Virus record (IMG/VR): IMGVR_UViG_3300028829_000021
Coordinates: 1 to 22,468 of that record
DNA: 22,468 nucleotides
Strand: one strand, 5' to 3'
From: a virus
Part shown: piece after piece, positions 7,461 to 15,136 of the stretch
How positions within the stretch are numbered: position 1 is the first letter of the stretch
How the letters are laid out: each line of letters begins with the position of its first letter
Made by a program: the position numbers and the translations under genes
The notes under the pieces: model-generated
What the model was told of the DNA's origin: nothing
What the model saw: only the letters and a program-made list of their open reading frames with translations
Database searches by the model: none

Positions 7461-7685
7461 ATGTGTATGGGTGGCGGCGGCGGTAATCGTCCTGAACCTG
7501 CTCCTTCTCCAGTAGTAAATGCTTCACCAATAGGTGATGACTTAGCTCCTGAGTTGGTAACAGCAGATGAATTAGATGAAGATGTAAAGAAAAAGAAAAA
7601 GAAAAAAGATGGCACTTCAATGCTACAAACTTCAGGTACTAATACTGCTACAAGTTCTACAAACTCTGGTCTTAATATTCAATAA
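7461..7685 (+). CDS. Small Met-Cys glycine-rich protein, T7 gp7.3-like virion protein
   Basis: This 74-residue protein begins MCMGGGGGNRPEPAPSP, continues with an acidic stretch (DDLAPELVTADELDED), then a run of seven lysines, and ends DGTSMLQTSG...STNSGLNIQ. The Lys-rich block followed by a Gly/Ser tail and a terminal Gly-x-Asn-Ile resembles the end of T7 gp7.3 (GKKSL...SSGGGINI). T7 gp7.3 is a head/tail protein needed for adsorption and ejected into the cell. It is located directly before the portal gene, as in T7. The lysine codons form a long A-rich run at 7588-7608 that could be prone to slippage. Low complexity makes homology uncertain. The start follows a GAGGAAA ribosome site at 7449-7455. 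Confidence 0.6.
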   Translation: MCMGGGGGNRPEPAPSPVVNASPIGDDLAPELVTADELDEDVKKKKKKKDGTSMLQTSGTNTATSSTNSGLNIQ

Positions 7686-7688
7686 TAA

Positions 7689-9242
7689 ATGGAAAATATA
7701 AAGATAGATACAGCAAAAGAACGCTACGAAAAATTAAAACACGATAGACAACATTACTTAGATAGAGCAAGAGAATGTTCTGAAATAACTATACCTGCTC
7801 TCATTCCTGATGATACATTTAAAACTTCGTCAGATTTATATACTCCCTTTCAATCAATAGGAGCAAGAGGTGTTAATAACCTTGCTTCCAAACTCCTCCT
7901 TTTACTACTTCCTCCCAACTCTCCCTTCTTTAGATTATCCGTAAGTGGAAAAACTAAAGAAGAATTGGAGAGTCAAAAAGAATTAAAATCTGAAATTGAA
8001 AAATCTCTTGCTAGTATTGAAAGAGAAGTGTCAAGTAAGATTGAGCAACTTGCAATTAGAACAAGTGTATTTGAAGCATTAAAACATCTTATTGTAAGTG
8101 GTAATGTTCTAACATATTTACCTAAGAATGGAACAATGCGTGTGTATCCTTTATCTCAATATGTATGTAGAAGGGATAATTCAGGAACACTTTTAGAAAT
8201 TATAATTAAAGAAAGTATTACACCTTTAAGTTTAGATGAATCTGTGCGTGAAGAAATTGCAAAAGACTCTGATTATAAAGAAGATGAAGAGTGTGATTTA
8301 TATACTCATATTTATAAATTAGATGATAAGAAATTTTATATCTGTCAGGAAGTTAAAGGAATAAAAATACCTGACTCAGTAGGGACTATTGTCTCTGATA
8401 ACATGGCGTATCAAGCACTACGAATGGTTAGAGTAGACGGCGAAGATTATGGTAGAGGATATGTTGAAGAATTTTTAGGAGATTTAAAATCACTTGAAGG
8501 TTTATCACAAGCTCTTGTAGAGTCTGCGGCGGCTAGTTCAAAAGTTGTATTTATGGTTAGACCTAATGCAGTAACTCGTAAAAGAGATTTAGCTATGACT
8601 AGAAATGGTGACATTATAACTGGTGCTAAAGATGATGTCTCAGTATTACAAACTGATAAACAATATGACTTACAAGTAGTACAGCAATCCATACAAAAAA
8701 TAGAAGAGCGTATGTCTTATGCTTTCTTATTACACACATCAATACAAAGAGATGCAGAGCGTGTAACAGCACAAGAAATTAGATACATGGCGGAACAACT
8801 TGAAACAAGTATGGGTGGTATATATTCTTTATTATCTCAAGAGTTTCAACTTCCATTAGTTTCTGTACTAATGAAACGTATGCAACAAAACAAAGAGATA
8901 CCTGCATTACCTAAAAATAGTGTTAAGCCTACAATTATAACAGGCATAGAAGCACTAGGACGAGGAAATGATTTACAAAAATTAAGAGAATTTGTAGCTG
9001 AGATTGCAAACTTAGCTCAAATAAATCCACAAGTAGTAAGTGCCTTAAATCCTAATGATTTAATTAAACGTATCGCTACTGGTCTAGGCATAGATACAGA
9101 AGGTTTAATGAAAACAGAAGAGGAAATAGCGGCAGAGCAACAAGCTCAACAAGAACAAATGCAACAACAACAAATGATGGGCATGGCTGAGAAAGCTATT
9201 GCACCAGTTGCAAATAACTTATCGAAACAGGATACTCAATAA
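7689..9242 (+). CDS. Portal / head-tail connector protein, T7 gp8-like
   Basis: This is the dodecameric ring at the vertex through which DNA enters and leaves the head. The 517 residues match T7 gp8 (536) along their length. The N-terminal segments are AKERYEKLKHDRQHYLDRARECSEITIPALIP and TPFQSIGARGVNNLASKLLLLL. The middle has RMVRVDGEDYGRGYVEEFLGDLKSLEGL. Later segments are ERVTAQEIRYMAEQLETSMGGIYSLLSQEFQLPLV and TGIEALGRGNDLQKL. The C-terminus is Gln/Met-rich (QQAQQEQMQQQQMMGM), which is usual for this family's flexible crown. No clear Shine-Dalgarno precedes ATG 7689, and its initiation probably depends on the ribosome ending the gene 3 bases upstream. Its stop shares bases with the scaffold start (TAATGG). 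Confidence 0.96.
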   Translation: MENIKIDTAKERYEKLKHDRQHYLDRARECSEITIPALIPDDTFKTSSDLYTPFQSIGARGVNNLASKLLLLLLPPNSPFFRLSVSGKTKEELESQKELKSEIEKSLASIEREVSSKIEQLAIRTSVFEALKHLIVSGNVLTYLPKNGTMRVYPLSQYVCRRDNSGTLLEIIIKESITPLSLDESVREEIAKDSDYKEDEECDLYTHIYKLDDKKFYICQEVKGIKIPDSVGTIVSDNMAYQALRMVRVDGEDYGRGYVEEFLGDLKSLEGLSQALVESAAASSKVVFMVRPNAVTRKRDLAMTRNGDIITGAKDDVSVLQTDKQYDLQVVQQSIQKIEERMSYAFLLHTSIQRDAERVTAQEIRYMAEQLETSMGGIYSLLSQEFQLPLVSVLMKRMQQNKEIPALPKNSVKPTIITGIEALGRGNDLQKLREFVAEIANLAQINPQVVSALNPNDLIKRIATGLGIDTEGLMKTEEEIAAEQQAQQEQMQQQQMMGMAEKAIAPVANNLSKQDTQ

Positions 9243-9976
9243 TGGTAGAACAAGTAGAAATAAAACAAGAAGAAACTACGGCTGAAAAACCAGTCGAAGA
9301 AACAACAAGTAGACCTGAATGGTTGCCTGAAAAATTTAATTCACCTGAAGATATGGCTAAAGCCTATGGTGAATTGGAAACAAAATTAGGACAGCCAAAA
9401 GAAGAAGCTCCTAAAGAAGAAACTAAGCAAGAAGAAACTAAATCTGAAGAGTCATTAGAGATAGCTGAAAAGGCTGTTGAGAACGCAGGTTTAGATATGA
9501 GTAATTTACAAACACAATATAATGAAAATGGTAAACTAGATGATAGCTCTTATGAGTCATTAGAAAAAGCAGGAATACCAAAAGATTATGTTGACGCTTT
9601 TATACAAGGGCAACAAGCTCTTGCAACACAACAACAAAGCGAAGTTAAAAGTATTGTAGGTGGAGATGAAGCCTATAAGAACATGTCTGAATGGGCGGCA
9701 GGTAATATGTCTGAAGGCGAAAAGAAAGCATATAACACAGCCGTTAATAGCAGAGACATGGATACTGTTAAGTTAGCAGTAGAAGGACTTAAAGCAAAAT
9801 ATGAACAAGTTAATGGTACTGAACCTAGTCTCGTACAAGGTAAGGCGTCACCAACTGGTGAACAAGGTTATCGTTCATGGGCTGAAGTTACAACTGCAAT
9901 GAATGACGCTAGATATTCTAGTGACCCTGCTTATCAAGCAGATGTAAAAGCAAAACTAGCGAACAGTAAAATATAG
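9242..9976 (+). CDS. Capsid assembly scaffolding protein, T7 gp9-like
   Basis: This protein directs procapsid assembly and leaves before maturation. The 244-residue protein is highly acidic and Glu/Lys-rich at the start (EQVEIKQEETTAEKPVEETTSRPEWLPEKFNSPEDMAKAYGELETKLG). The WLPEKF-x-SPEDMAKAY-x-ELE-KLG signature is typical of T7-type scaffolds. The middle is helical (TQYNENGKLDDSSYESLEKAGIPKDYVDAFIQGQQAL), and the end (YRSWAEVTTAMNDARYSSDPAYQADVKAKLA) matches the helix-turn-helix end that contacts capsid in the T7 family. It lies between portal and capsid, as in T7, with its start overlapping the portal stop. Confidence 0.94.
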   Translation: MVEQVEIKQEETTAEKPVEETTSRPEWLPEKFNSPEDMAKAYGELETKLGQPKEEAPKEETKQEETKSEESLEIAEKAVENAGLDMSNLQTQYNENGKLDDSSYESLEKAGIPKDYVDAFIQGQQALATQQQSEVKSIVGGDEAYKNMSEWAAGNMSEGEKKAYNTAVNSRDMDTVKLAVEGLKAKYEQVNGTEPSLVQGKASPTGEQGYRSWAEVTTAMNDARYSSDPAYQADVKAKLANSKI

Positions 9977-10112
9977 TTGTGCGACATGGTATATGTGGCA
10001 ACTGCCAAACATAATTAAGTTAAGTAACTTTACCCTTTGCGGAGGACAATTCTGATTATGAAACTGAACAATGTAAGGCTTTCTTAAATAACCTTAACTA
10101 AAGGAGACTAAA
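9977..10112 (+). promoter_or_regulatory. Leader region before capsid gene with candidate promoter core
   Basis: This is the longest gene-free gap in the window (136 bases). It holds two tight inverted repeats: TGGCA-AC-TGCCA at 9996-10007 and AAGTTA-AG-TAACTT at 10017-10030. Next is CCCTTTGCGGAGGA at 10033-10046, which shares 11 of 14 bases with the core of site 1 at 7035. A 9-codon ORF (10058-10087) and the AAAGGAG ribosome site of the capsid gene follow. T7 has its strongest late promoter (phi10) at this place. The promoter role is inference, and neither inverted repeat has a T tract, so they are not intrinsic terminators. Confidence 0.45.
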
Positions 10113-10592
10113 ATGGCAAATGCAACACCAGTATCGGTGGGCAAAGTCAATGCTTCTGGTAGTGAAGACGCTTTATTTCTGAAAGTTTTTGCAGGAGAAG
10201 TATTAACTTCTTTTGAAAGAGCTTCAGTAACAGCAGGTGCAGAGATGGTACGTTCTATCTCTAACGGTAAGTCAGCAACTTTTCCAGTAATGGGTAGAGT
10301 AGCGGCGGCTTATCACACAGCAGGTGCGGAAATCACAGGAAGTGACGTAAACCACAACGAAAAAGTCATTACAATTAATGACTTACTATTAAGCTCAGTA
10401 TTCCTTAGCAACATTGAAGAAGCTAAGAATCACTGGGACGTAAGAAGTGCTTACTCTACAGAAATTGGTAGAGCTTTGGCTTTCCAAAAAGATAAGCATA
10501 TCTTACAAACTATCGGTCAAGCGGCTCAGGCGGCTACCAACGTAACAGGCGGAGACGCAGGTACAGTATTAACTAAGAATACTACAAATTAG
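10113..10592 (+). CDS. Major capsid protein, N-terminal fragment (T7 gp10-like), frame broken
   Basis: This is the head shell protein. Residues 19-136 follow T7 gp10A closely: DALFLKVFAGEVLTSFERASVT, MVRSISNGKSATFPVMGR, AAYHTAGAEI, HNEKVITINDLL and NHWDVRSAYSTEIGRALAF. After IGQAAQAATNVTGGDAG the frame ends at a TAG at 10590, at residue 159. The matching C-terminal part is present in another frame from 10577. Between the two pieces about 45 residues of the T7 protein are absent, including the long spine helix and the strand after it. The gene is therefore either deleted and inactive in this copy, or the sequence here is misassembled. An AAAGGAG ribosome site precedes ATG 10113. High use of well-translated codons suits a highly expressed gene. 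Confidence 0.88.
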   Translation: MANATPVSVGKVNASGSEDALFLKVFAGEVLTSFERASVTAGAEMVRSISNGKSATFPVMGRVAAAYHTAGAEITGSDVNHNEKVITINDLLLSSVFLSNIEEAKNHWDVRSAYSTEIGRALAFQKDKHILQTIGQAAQAATNVTGGDAGTVLTKNTTN

Positions 10593-10645
10593 CTAACGCT
10601 ACAAATGCAGTCAATGTTGACTTCAGTGGTGGTGCTAATGGTGGT

Positions 10646-10960
10646 GTGGCTGAAGGTAAAGTAATTAAAGTAGCAGGAATTGAGTTAATTCCAACTCCTC
10701 ACTTTGTTTCTTCAAACGTAAACTCAGGCGTAGACCAAGGTTCAGCTACAGCAGGAGGTTCAAATCCTCAAGCTGTTAACTTGGCTAACTATGTGGCATT
10801 AGTTTGTCACCCTAGTGCGGCAGGTACAGTTAAGCTGATGGATTTATCAACTGAAATGGAATATGACATAAGACGTCAAGGTACATTAATGGTTGCTAAA
10901 TACGCAATGGGACATGGCGTCCTAAGACCTGAAGCGGCTGTAGGTATTAAAGAAGCGTAA
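10646..10960 (+). CDS. Major capsid protein, C-terminal fragment (frame open from 10577)
   Basis: This carries the end of the T7 gp10-type capsid fold. VAGIELIPTPHF matches T7 MGFEVVEVPHL. LANYVALVCHPSAAGTVKLMDLSTEMEYDIRRQGTLMVAKYAMGHGVLRPEAA matches the T7 stretch from GLFMHRSAVGTVKLRDLALE to KYAMGHGGLRPEAA. The first possible start inside the frame is the GTG at 10646, but there is no ribosome site. The frame runs back without a stop to 10577 and reads EYYKLANATN, which looks like native capsid sequence. It is therefore the 3' part of the broken gene at 10113 (a -1 shift between them) and not a separate gene. A strong terminator follows at 10988. Confidence 0.8.
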   Translation: MAEGKVIKVAGIELIPTPHFVSSNVNSGVDQGSATAGGSNPQAVNLANYVALVCHPSAAGTVKLMDLSTEMEYDIRRQGTLMVAKYAMGHGVLRPEAAVGIKEA

Positions 10961-10987
10961 GCCTCTTTAACTACATAATCTTAACTA

Positions 10988-11019
10988 GAGGGCGGACTTA
11001 GTTCCGCCTTCTTCTTTTT
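10988..11019 (+). terminator. Intrinsic terminator after the capsid gene
   Basis: A nine-base-pair stem with one G-T pair (GAGGGCGGA 10988-10996 with TCCGCCTTC 11003-11011) encloses a six-base loop. A T-rich run (TTCTTTTT) follows. It lies 28 bases after the capsid stop and before the tail tube A gene. T7 has its only major late terminator, T-phi, between genes 10 and 11. The same placement here should lower transcription of the tail and ejection genes relative to the capsid gene. Confidence 0.88.
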
Positions 11020-11029
11020 AAGGGAAACT

Positions 11030-11632
11030 ATGACAACACAAATTACTCCAACTACTGAGCTTCAAGCTATTAACACTATGTTATCAGTTATAGGCGAAGC
11101 TCCTGTTAATACAATTACAGGTAATACGAATGTAGATGTATCAGTCGCTAAAAATATTTTAGATGAAACATCTATGTCAGTTCAAACTCAAGGTTGGAAT
11201 TTTAACACACAATATAAATATGTAGTTTCTTTAGACATTGACAATAAAATACCACTACCCTCAAACTGCGTCCAAGCTGACGCCTCAGCAGATTTTCGTT
11301 ATATGAATGTTGTTATCCGTGATGGCTATTTATATGATATGGATAATCACACTGACGTTTTCACTACTGCACCTACACTTGATGTAGTTCTAGTGCAACA
11401 ATATGAACATCTCCCTGAATACGCAAGACAATACATTACATTAAAATCAGCTAGAAGATTTGCTTCTCGTTTTATTGGTGACTCTGAAATAACTAAATTA
11501 GTAGGTACTGATGAACAAGAGGCACACAATACTTTTAAACAAGCTGATACAAGAAGTGCTGATGTAAATATACTTTCAGGAGACGCTAATACTTATTCAA
11601 TAATTAACAGACCTCCAAGAAGGACATACTAA
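11030..11632 (+). CDS. Tail tubular protein A (gatekeeper), T7 gp11-like
   Basis: This is the tail adaptor ring that joins portal to nozzle and provides fibre attachment. The 200 residues compare with 196 in T7 gp11 and show the same order of motifs: ELQAINTMLSVIGEAPVNTITGN, VAKNILDETSMSVQTQGWNFNT, IPLPSNCV, VIRDGYLYDMDNHTDVF, and LPEYARQYITLKSARRFASRFIG near residue 145. A GGGAAAC lies before ATG 11030, directly after the terminator's T run, so its ribosome site is modest (AAGGGA). The stop shares bases with the next ATG (TAATG). Confidence 0.95.
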   Translation: MTTQITPTTELQAINTMLSVIGEAPVNTITGNTNVDVSVAKNILDETSMSVQTQGWNFNTQYKYVVSLDIDNKIPLPSNCVQADASADFRYMNVVIRDGYLYDMDNHTDVFTTAPTLDVVLVQQYEHLPEYARQYITLKSARRFASRFIGDSEITKLVGTDEQEAHNTFKQADTRSADVNILSGDANTYSIINRPPRRTY

Positions 11633-14124
11633 TGCCAGTTGTATCGCAGAGTATTCCTAATTTTATTAATGGTATATCTCAGCAAACACCAACACAAAGA
11701 GGAATTAATCAGGCAACTGAACAAGTAAATCTACAAAACAATATTGTAAATGGTTTATCAAAGCGTCCACCTCTTGAATATATAGCAACACTTGATGCTT
11801 CAAATGTATTCCCCAACACAGCAAAATTATGGAACATACAGCGTGATGAAAGTAATCAATACTTATGTGCTTTTTATGACAACGGTGTAAAGGTATATGA
11901 TTTAGCAGGTAATGAAAAAACAGTTTCTTTTCCAAATGGAAATACTTATCTTAACTCAACTAATCCAAAAGAAGATTTTAAATTAGTTAACATAGCTGAC
12001 TTTACTTTTATTGCTAATAAATCTATTGTGCCAACAGCAGACAGTACAACGTCTGCGGCTAAAGTAGAAGAGTTTCTAATTTATGCTAAGACATCTAACT
12101 ACGGTAGAGAATATAAAGTTGCTCTTAAACACCCTAGCATGTCGTATGAAGTAGAAGTTATATTTCAAATGCCTAGTGGTAATGATGCAACTACTGACAG
12201 TGAATTTAGAGATACAAATAAAATTACAGATATACTTTTAAAAGGTACTTCAAGTACACACTGGAATGGGAGTGCGTCACAAATAGGATTTAAAACTGTT
12301 CGTACTGATACAGGAGCTACGTTATCTACTACTGAAGGTTTAACAAATTATTCTGGTATTAGTAACTACTTTACTTTTGAGTCTTATGACTCTGTTATCT
12401 ATGGTAAGCCTACTGACGGAAACGCAAACTATACTGTGTCTACTTCTGATGGTGCAGGTAATGCGTCTATGTATGCTATTAAAGATAAGATACAAGATTT
12501 TACAAAGCTACCTTATTACGGAAAAGATGATGTTATTATACAAGTAACAGGTGATGAAGGAGATACTCTTTCTGATTATTTTGTGCAATTTAAAGGCAAT
12601 GGTATTTGGAATGAGTGTATTGCTCCTGCTACAAGCATAGGATTAACAGACACTACAATGCCTCATGCACTTGTTAATAATAATAATGGTACTTTTACAT
12701 TTAAAAAAATAGAATTTACTGACAGAATATGTGGAGACTCTTTATCAAACTCTGACCCTTCTTTTGTTGGTAAAGCAATTCAAAATTTAACATTTTATAA
12801 AAGTCGTTTAGGAATTTTATCAGGTGAAAATTTAATTTTATCTGAAAATGCAAGTTACTTTAATTTCTTTGCTACAACAGTTACACAAGTTTTAGACACT
12901 GACCCTATTGATATAGCGGCGTCAGGTACGCAAGTTAATACTCTTAAAAACTCTGTAGCATTTAATGAAACTTTATTATTATTTTCTGATACAGCTCAAT
13001 ATAAATTAGACTCAGGTGGTGATACAATAACACCTACGTCAGCCATACTAAATGAAGTCTCAGTGTTTGAGCATGATGACAGTGTAACTCCTGTAGCGGC
13101 AGGTAAGTTTGCATACTTTTGTCAATCAAGAAATAATAATACAGCAGTAAGAGAATACTATGCTGATGATGATACTTTAACAAATGATGGTTTAGATATT
13201 AGTGTGGCAGTACAAAGTTTAATTCCTGCTAATCCATATCAAATTATAAGTAATACGATTGAAGATACTTTATTATTTTTAGTATCAGATACGGCAGATG
13301 GTGCAGTAGCTCCTGCTTCTGTAGGTTCTGCTGTTACTCCAACAAATGCTAACACAATATATCTTTATAAATATTTCTTTGATAAAGGCGAGAAGGTACA
13401 AACAGCATGGTCTAAGTGGACATTTAATGGAGTAAAAATATTAGGTGGCATGACTAGTGATAGTTTTGTTTATTTATTTACTGCTGAAGGACAAGATACA
13501 AAATTATTTAAAATAGATTTAAGAAACTTAGAAGACACAACTATTGGTTTTAATGTTCATTTAGATTTACGAAAAAAAGTTACTGGAACATATAGTTCAG
13601 TTACAGGTTTAACTACAGTAACATCACCGTATGGTGCTAAGACAGGACTCATGGCAGTTGATGCTACTAACGGCTCTAACTATGCGTTAACGTATGTTAG
13701 TGGTTCTAACTACACACTGATTGGTAATCATACAAATGTTTACATAGGTGTTCCGTATGAGTCTTTATATACTTTATCACCTCAATATATTCGAGAAGAT
13801 ACAGGTAGAGGACTTATGGCTATTACGTCAGGTCGTTATCAAATACGAACAATAAATTTTGATTTTGAAAACTCAGGATATTTTCAAGTAGAAGTATCTC
13901 CTGAGAATAGAGATACAAATACAACATTTATGAATGGTTATATAATCGGTACAGCAGGAAGTACAATAGGTACACCTGCAATTAGTTCAGGTACACTAAG
14001 AGTTCCTGTTCAATGTCGTAACACAGATTTTACTCTTAATATTAAAAGTAGTTCTCACTTACCTATGTTTATAGCAAGTGCAGAAGTTGAGGGCTACTAT
14101 CATAGACGCTCAAGGAGAATGTAA
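11632..14124 (+). CDS. Tail tubular protein B (nozzle), T7 gp12-like
   Basis: This is the hexameric tail nozzle below the gp11 ring. It has 830 residues against 794 in T7. The N-terminus is diagnostic: VSQSIPNFINGISQQTPTQRGINQATEQVN, then NGLSKRPPLEYIATL, compared with T7 ISQSIKNLKGGISQQPDILRY and GLQKRPP. The rest is a beta-rich propeller-like protein. Family landmarks include FKLVNIADFTFIANK near residue 116, LTFYKSRLGILSGENLILSE near 390, ETLLLFSDTAQYKL and WSKWTFNG. The last residues are basic (YYHRRSRRM). It overlaps both neighbours by start/stop sharing. No domain resembling a glycan depolymerase is visible. Confidence 0.95.
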   Translation: MPVVSQSIPNFINGISQQTPTQRGINQATEQVNLQNNIVNGLSKRPPLEYIATLDASNVFPNTAKLWNIQRDESNQYLCAFYDNGVKVYDLAGNEKTVSFPNGNTYLNSTNPKEDFKLVNIADFTFIANKSIVPTADSTTSAAKVEEFLIYAKTSNYGREYKVALKHPSMSYEVEVIFQMPSGNDATTDSEFRDTNKITDILLKGTSSTHWNGSASQIGFKTVRTDTGATLSTTEGLTNYSGISNYFTFESYDSVIYGKPTDGNANYTVSTSDGAGNASMYAIKDKIQDFTKLPYYGKDDVIIQVTGDEGDTLSDYFVQFKGNGIWNECIAPATSIGLTDTTMPHALVNNNNGTFTFKKIEFTDRICGDSLSNSDPSFVGKAIQNLTFYKSRLGILSGENLILSENASYFNFFATTVTQVLDTDPIDIAASGTQVNTLKNSVAFNETLLLFSDTAQYKLDSGGDTITPTSAILNEVSVFEHDDSVTPVAAGKFAYFCQSRNNNTAVREYYADDDTLTNDGLDISVAVQSLIPANPYQIISNTIEDTLLFLVSDTADGAVAPASVGSAVTPTNANTIYLYKYFFDKGEKVQTAWSKWTFNGVKILGGMTSDSFVYLFTAEGQDTKLFKIDLRNLEDTTIGFNVHLDLRKKVTGTYSSVTGLTTVTSPYGAKTGLMAVDATNGSNYALTYVSGSNYTLIGNHTNVYIGVPYESLYTLSPQYIREDTGRGLMAITSGRYQIRTINFDFENSGYFQVEVSPENRDTNTTFMNGYIIGTAGSTIGTPAISSGTLRVPVQCRNTDFTLNIKSSSHLPMFIASAEVEGYYHRRSRRM

Positions 14125-14609
14125 TGAAAGAAAAATATGTACGCATTGCTAAGTTAGCAGATGTACTAGAGTTAGCTCCTAAAATTAGAAAAGGAGATAG
14201 AGCAGAAATTAGAGCTTCAGATAATGCTTCACCATTAGAAGCCTTAATCGTTCCTTTTACAATCGAAGGTCATAAAACTTATTCTATCATTGGTACTAAA
14301 GAAGAAGGTGTTATTGGTATGTTTGGGTCAACGCCAAGTGCAGAAAAAGGTTATGGCTGTGCATGGTTATTATCAAGTGAAAATTTATTTAATCATACAA
14401 GACAATTTTTAAAAGAGTGTCCTTATTGGATAGAGCAAATGAGTGAGGGGTATGAACACTTATATAACTTTGTCGATAAAAGAAATTGGCAATCGCTAAA
14501 ATGGTTACAGTATTTAGGTTTTGAAGTGAAAGAAGAATTAGGTGAGTATGGGCATGAGAAAATACCATTCTTATTAGTGATGAAGGAGACTGAAGTATGT
14601 GTGGCGTAA
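14124..14609 (+). CDS. Internal virion protein A, T7 gp13-like, GNAT-type fold
   Basis: T7 gp13 is a minor head protein needed to build the internal core, and its family has an acetyltransferase-like (GNAT) fold. This 161-residue protein shows that outline: an N-terminal helix after the first strand (RIAKLADVLELAPKI), strands TYSIIGTKEEGVIGMFGS and CAWLLSSE, the helix FNHTRQFLKECPYWIEQMSEGYEHLYNFVDKRN and then SLKWLQYLGFEVKEE. The last of these is the classic final GNAT helix-strand. The T7 counterpart has LWNYVWVGNTSHIRFLKTIGAVFHEE at the same place. The acetyl-CoA binding loop (Q/RxxGxG/A) is not evident, so enzyme activity is doubtful. It overlaps the gp14-like gene by 13 bases. Confidence 0.85.
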   Translation: MKEKYVRIAKLADVLELAPKIRKGDRAEIRASDNASPLEALIVPFTIEGHKTYSIIGTKEEGVIGMFGSTPSAEKGYGCAWLLSSENLFNHTRQFLKECPYWIEQMSEGYEHLYNFVDKRNWQSLKWLQYLGFEVKEELGEYGHEKIPFLLVMKETEVCVA

Positions 14610-15136
14610 ACGAAGCTATGGCAGTGATGAAAATAGGACAAGCTGTAATGGGTCATCAAGCCAAAAAACAAGCGGCTAAAGACCAAGCATGGGCTAATTC
14701 AAGAGCTAAAATGACAGCCAACAAAGCCTACTTAGTTGACTTATCTAAAATAGAAACTGAGCGAGGTATGGCGGCAAGAGAAAAAGCCTTAGAAGAATTT
14801 AAAGTAGACCAACAAAAGAAATACGATATTGCAAAAATGCACAATTTAGGATTTGGTAATCCTGCTGTAATAATGCGAGACATAGGGTCGGCGGCAGATT
14901 TAGATTATAACCAAATATCAACAGAGTATATGGGTGACATGTTTACTCTTAATAATCAAACAGATGACGCATACGCAAACTTACAACGTACTTACAATAG
15001 TTTAGAGCCTGTTGTTGCTCCTAGTGTTATGTCATTAGGATTAGATATAGCAGGTGCAGGAGCAGGGTATTTGAATAAACCTGCAAGTGAAAGAAAGTAT
15101 TTTAAAGGATATGGTAAACAAACGGACACAGCATAA
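14597..15136 (+). CDS. Internal virion protein B, T7 gp14-like
   Basis: In T7, gp14 is ejected first and forms the pore in the outer membrane for DNA entry. This protein has 179 residues against 196. It begins MCGVNEAMAVMKIGQAVMGHQAKKQAAKDQAW, as T7 gp14 begins MC followed by a small-residue hydrophobic helix (AISGAQAISGQ). A long helical stretch rich in Lys, Glu and Ala follows (residues 20-75), then GFGNPAVIMRDIGSAADLDYNQIS, and a second Gly/Ala-rich hydrophobic segment near the end (MSLGLDIAGAGAGYL). Direct identity with T7 is low, so the call rests on layout, length and position between gp13-like and gp15-like genes. The start lies inside the preceding gene. Confidence 0.85.
   Translation: MCGVNEAMAVMKIGQAVMGHQAKKQAAKDQAWANSRAKMTANKAYLVDLSKIETERGMAAREKALEEFKVDQQKKYDIAKMHNLGFGNPAVIMRDIGSAADLDYNQISTEYMGDMFTLNNQTDDAYANLQRTYNSLEPVVAPSVMSLGLDIAGAGAGYLNKPASERKYFKGYGKQTDTA

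Noticed and set aside
7430-7615. Reverse-strand frame starting with a poly-Phe run
   Set aside because: It is the complement of the lysine run of the gp7.3-like gene and has no support as a gene. All real genes here are on the + strand.
9996-10030. Intrinsic terminators before the capsid gene
   Set aside because: The inverted repeats have 2-base loops and short arms, and no T run follows.
10577-10592. Programmed -1 frameshift joining the two capsid pieces (as in T7 10A/10B)
   Set aside because: There is no proper slippery heptamer in the 0 frame (the bases read T ACA AAT TAG), the T7 shift is at the very end of the gene, and a shift here would still leave about 45 conserved residues missing.
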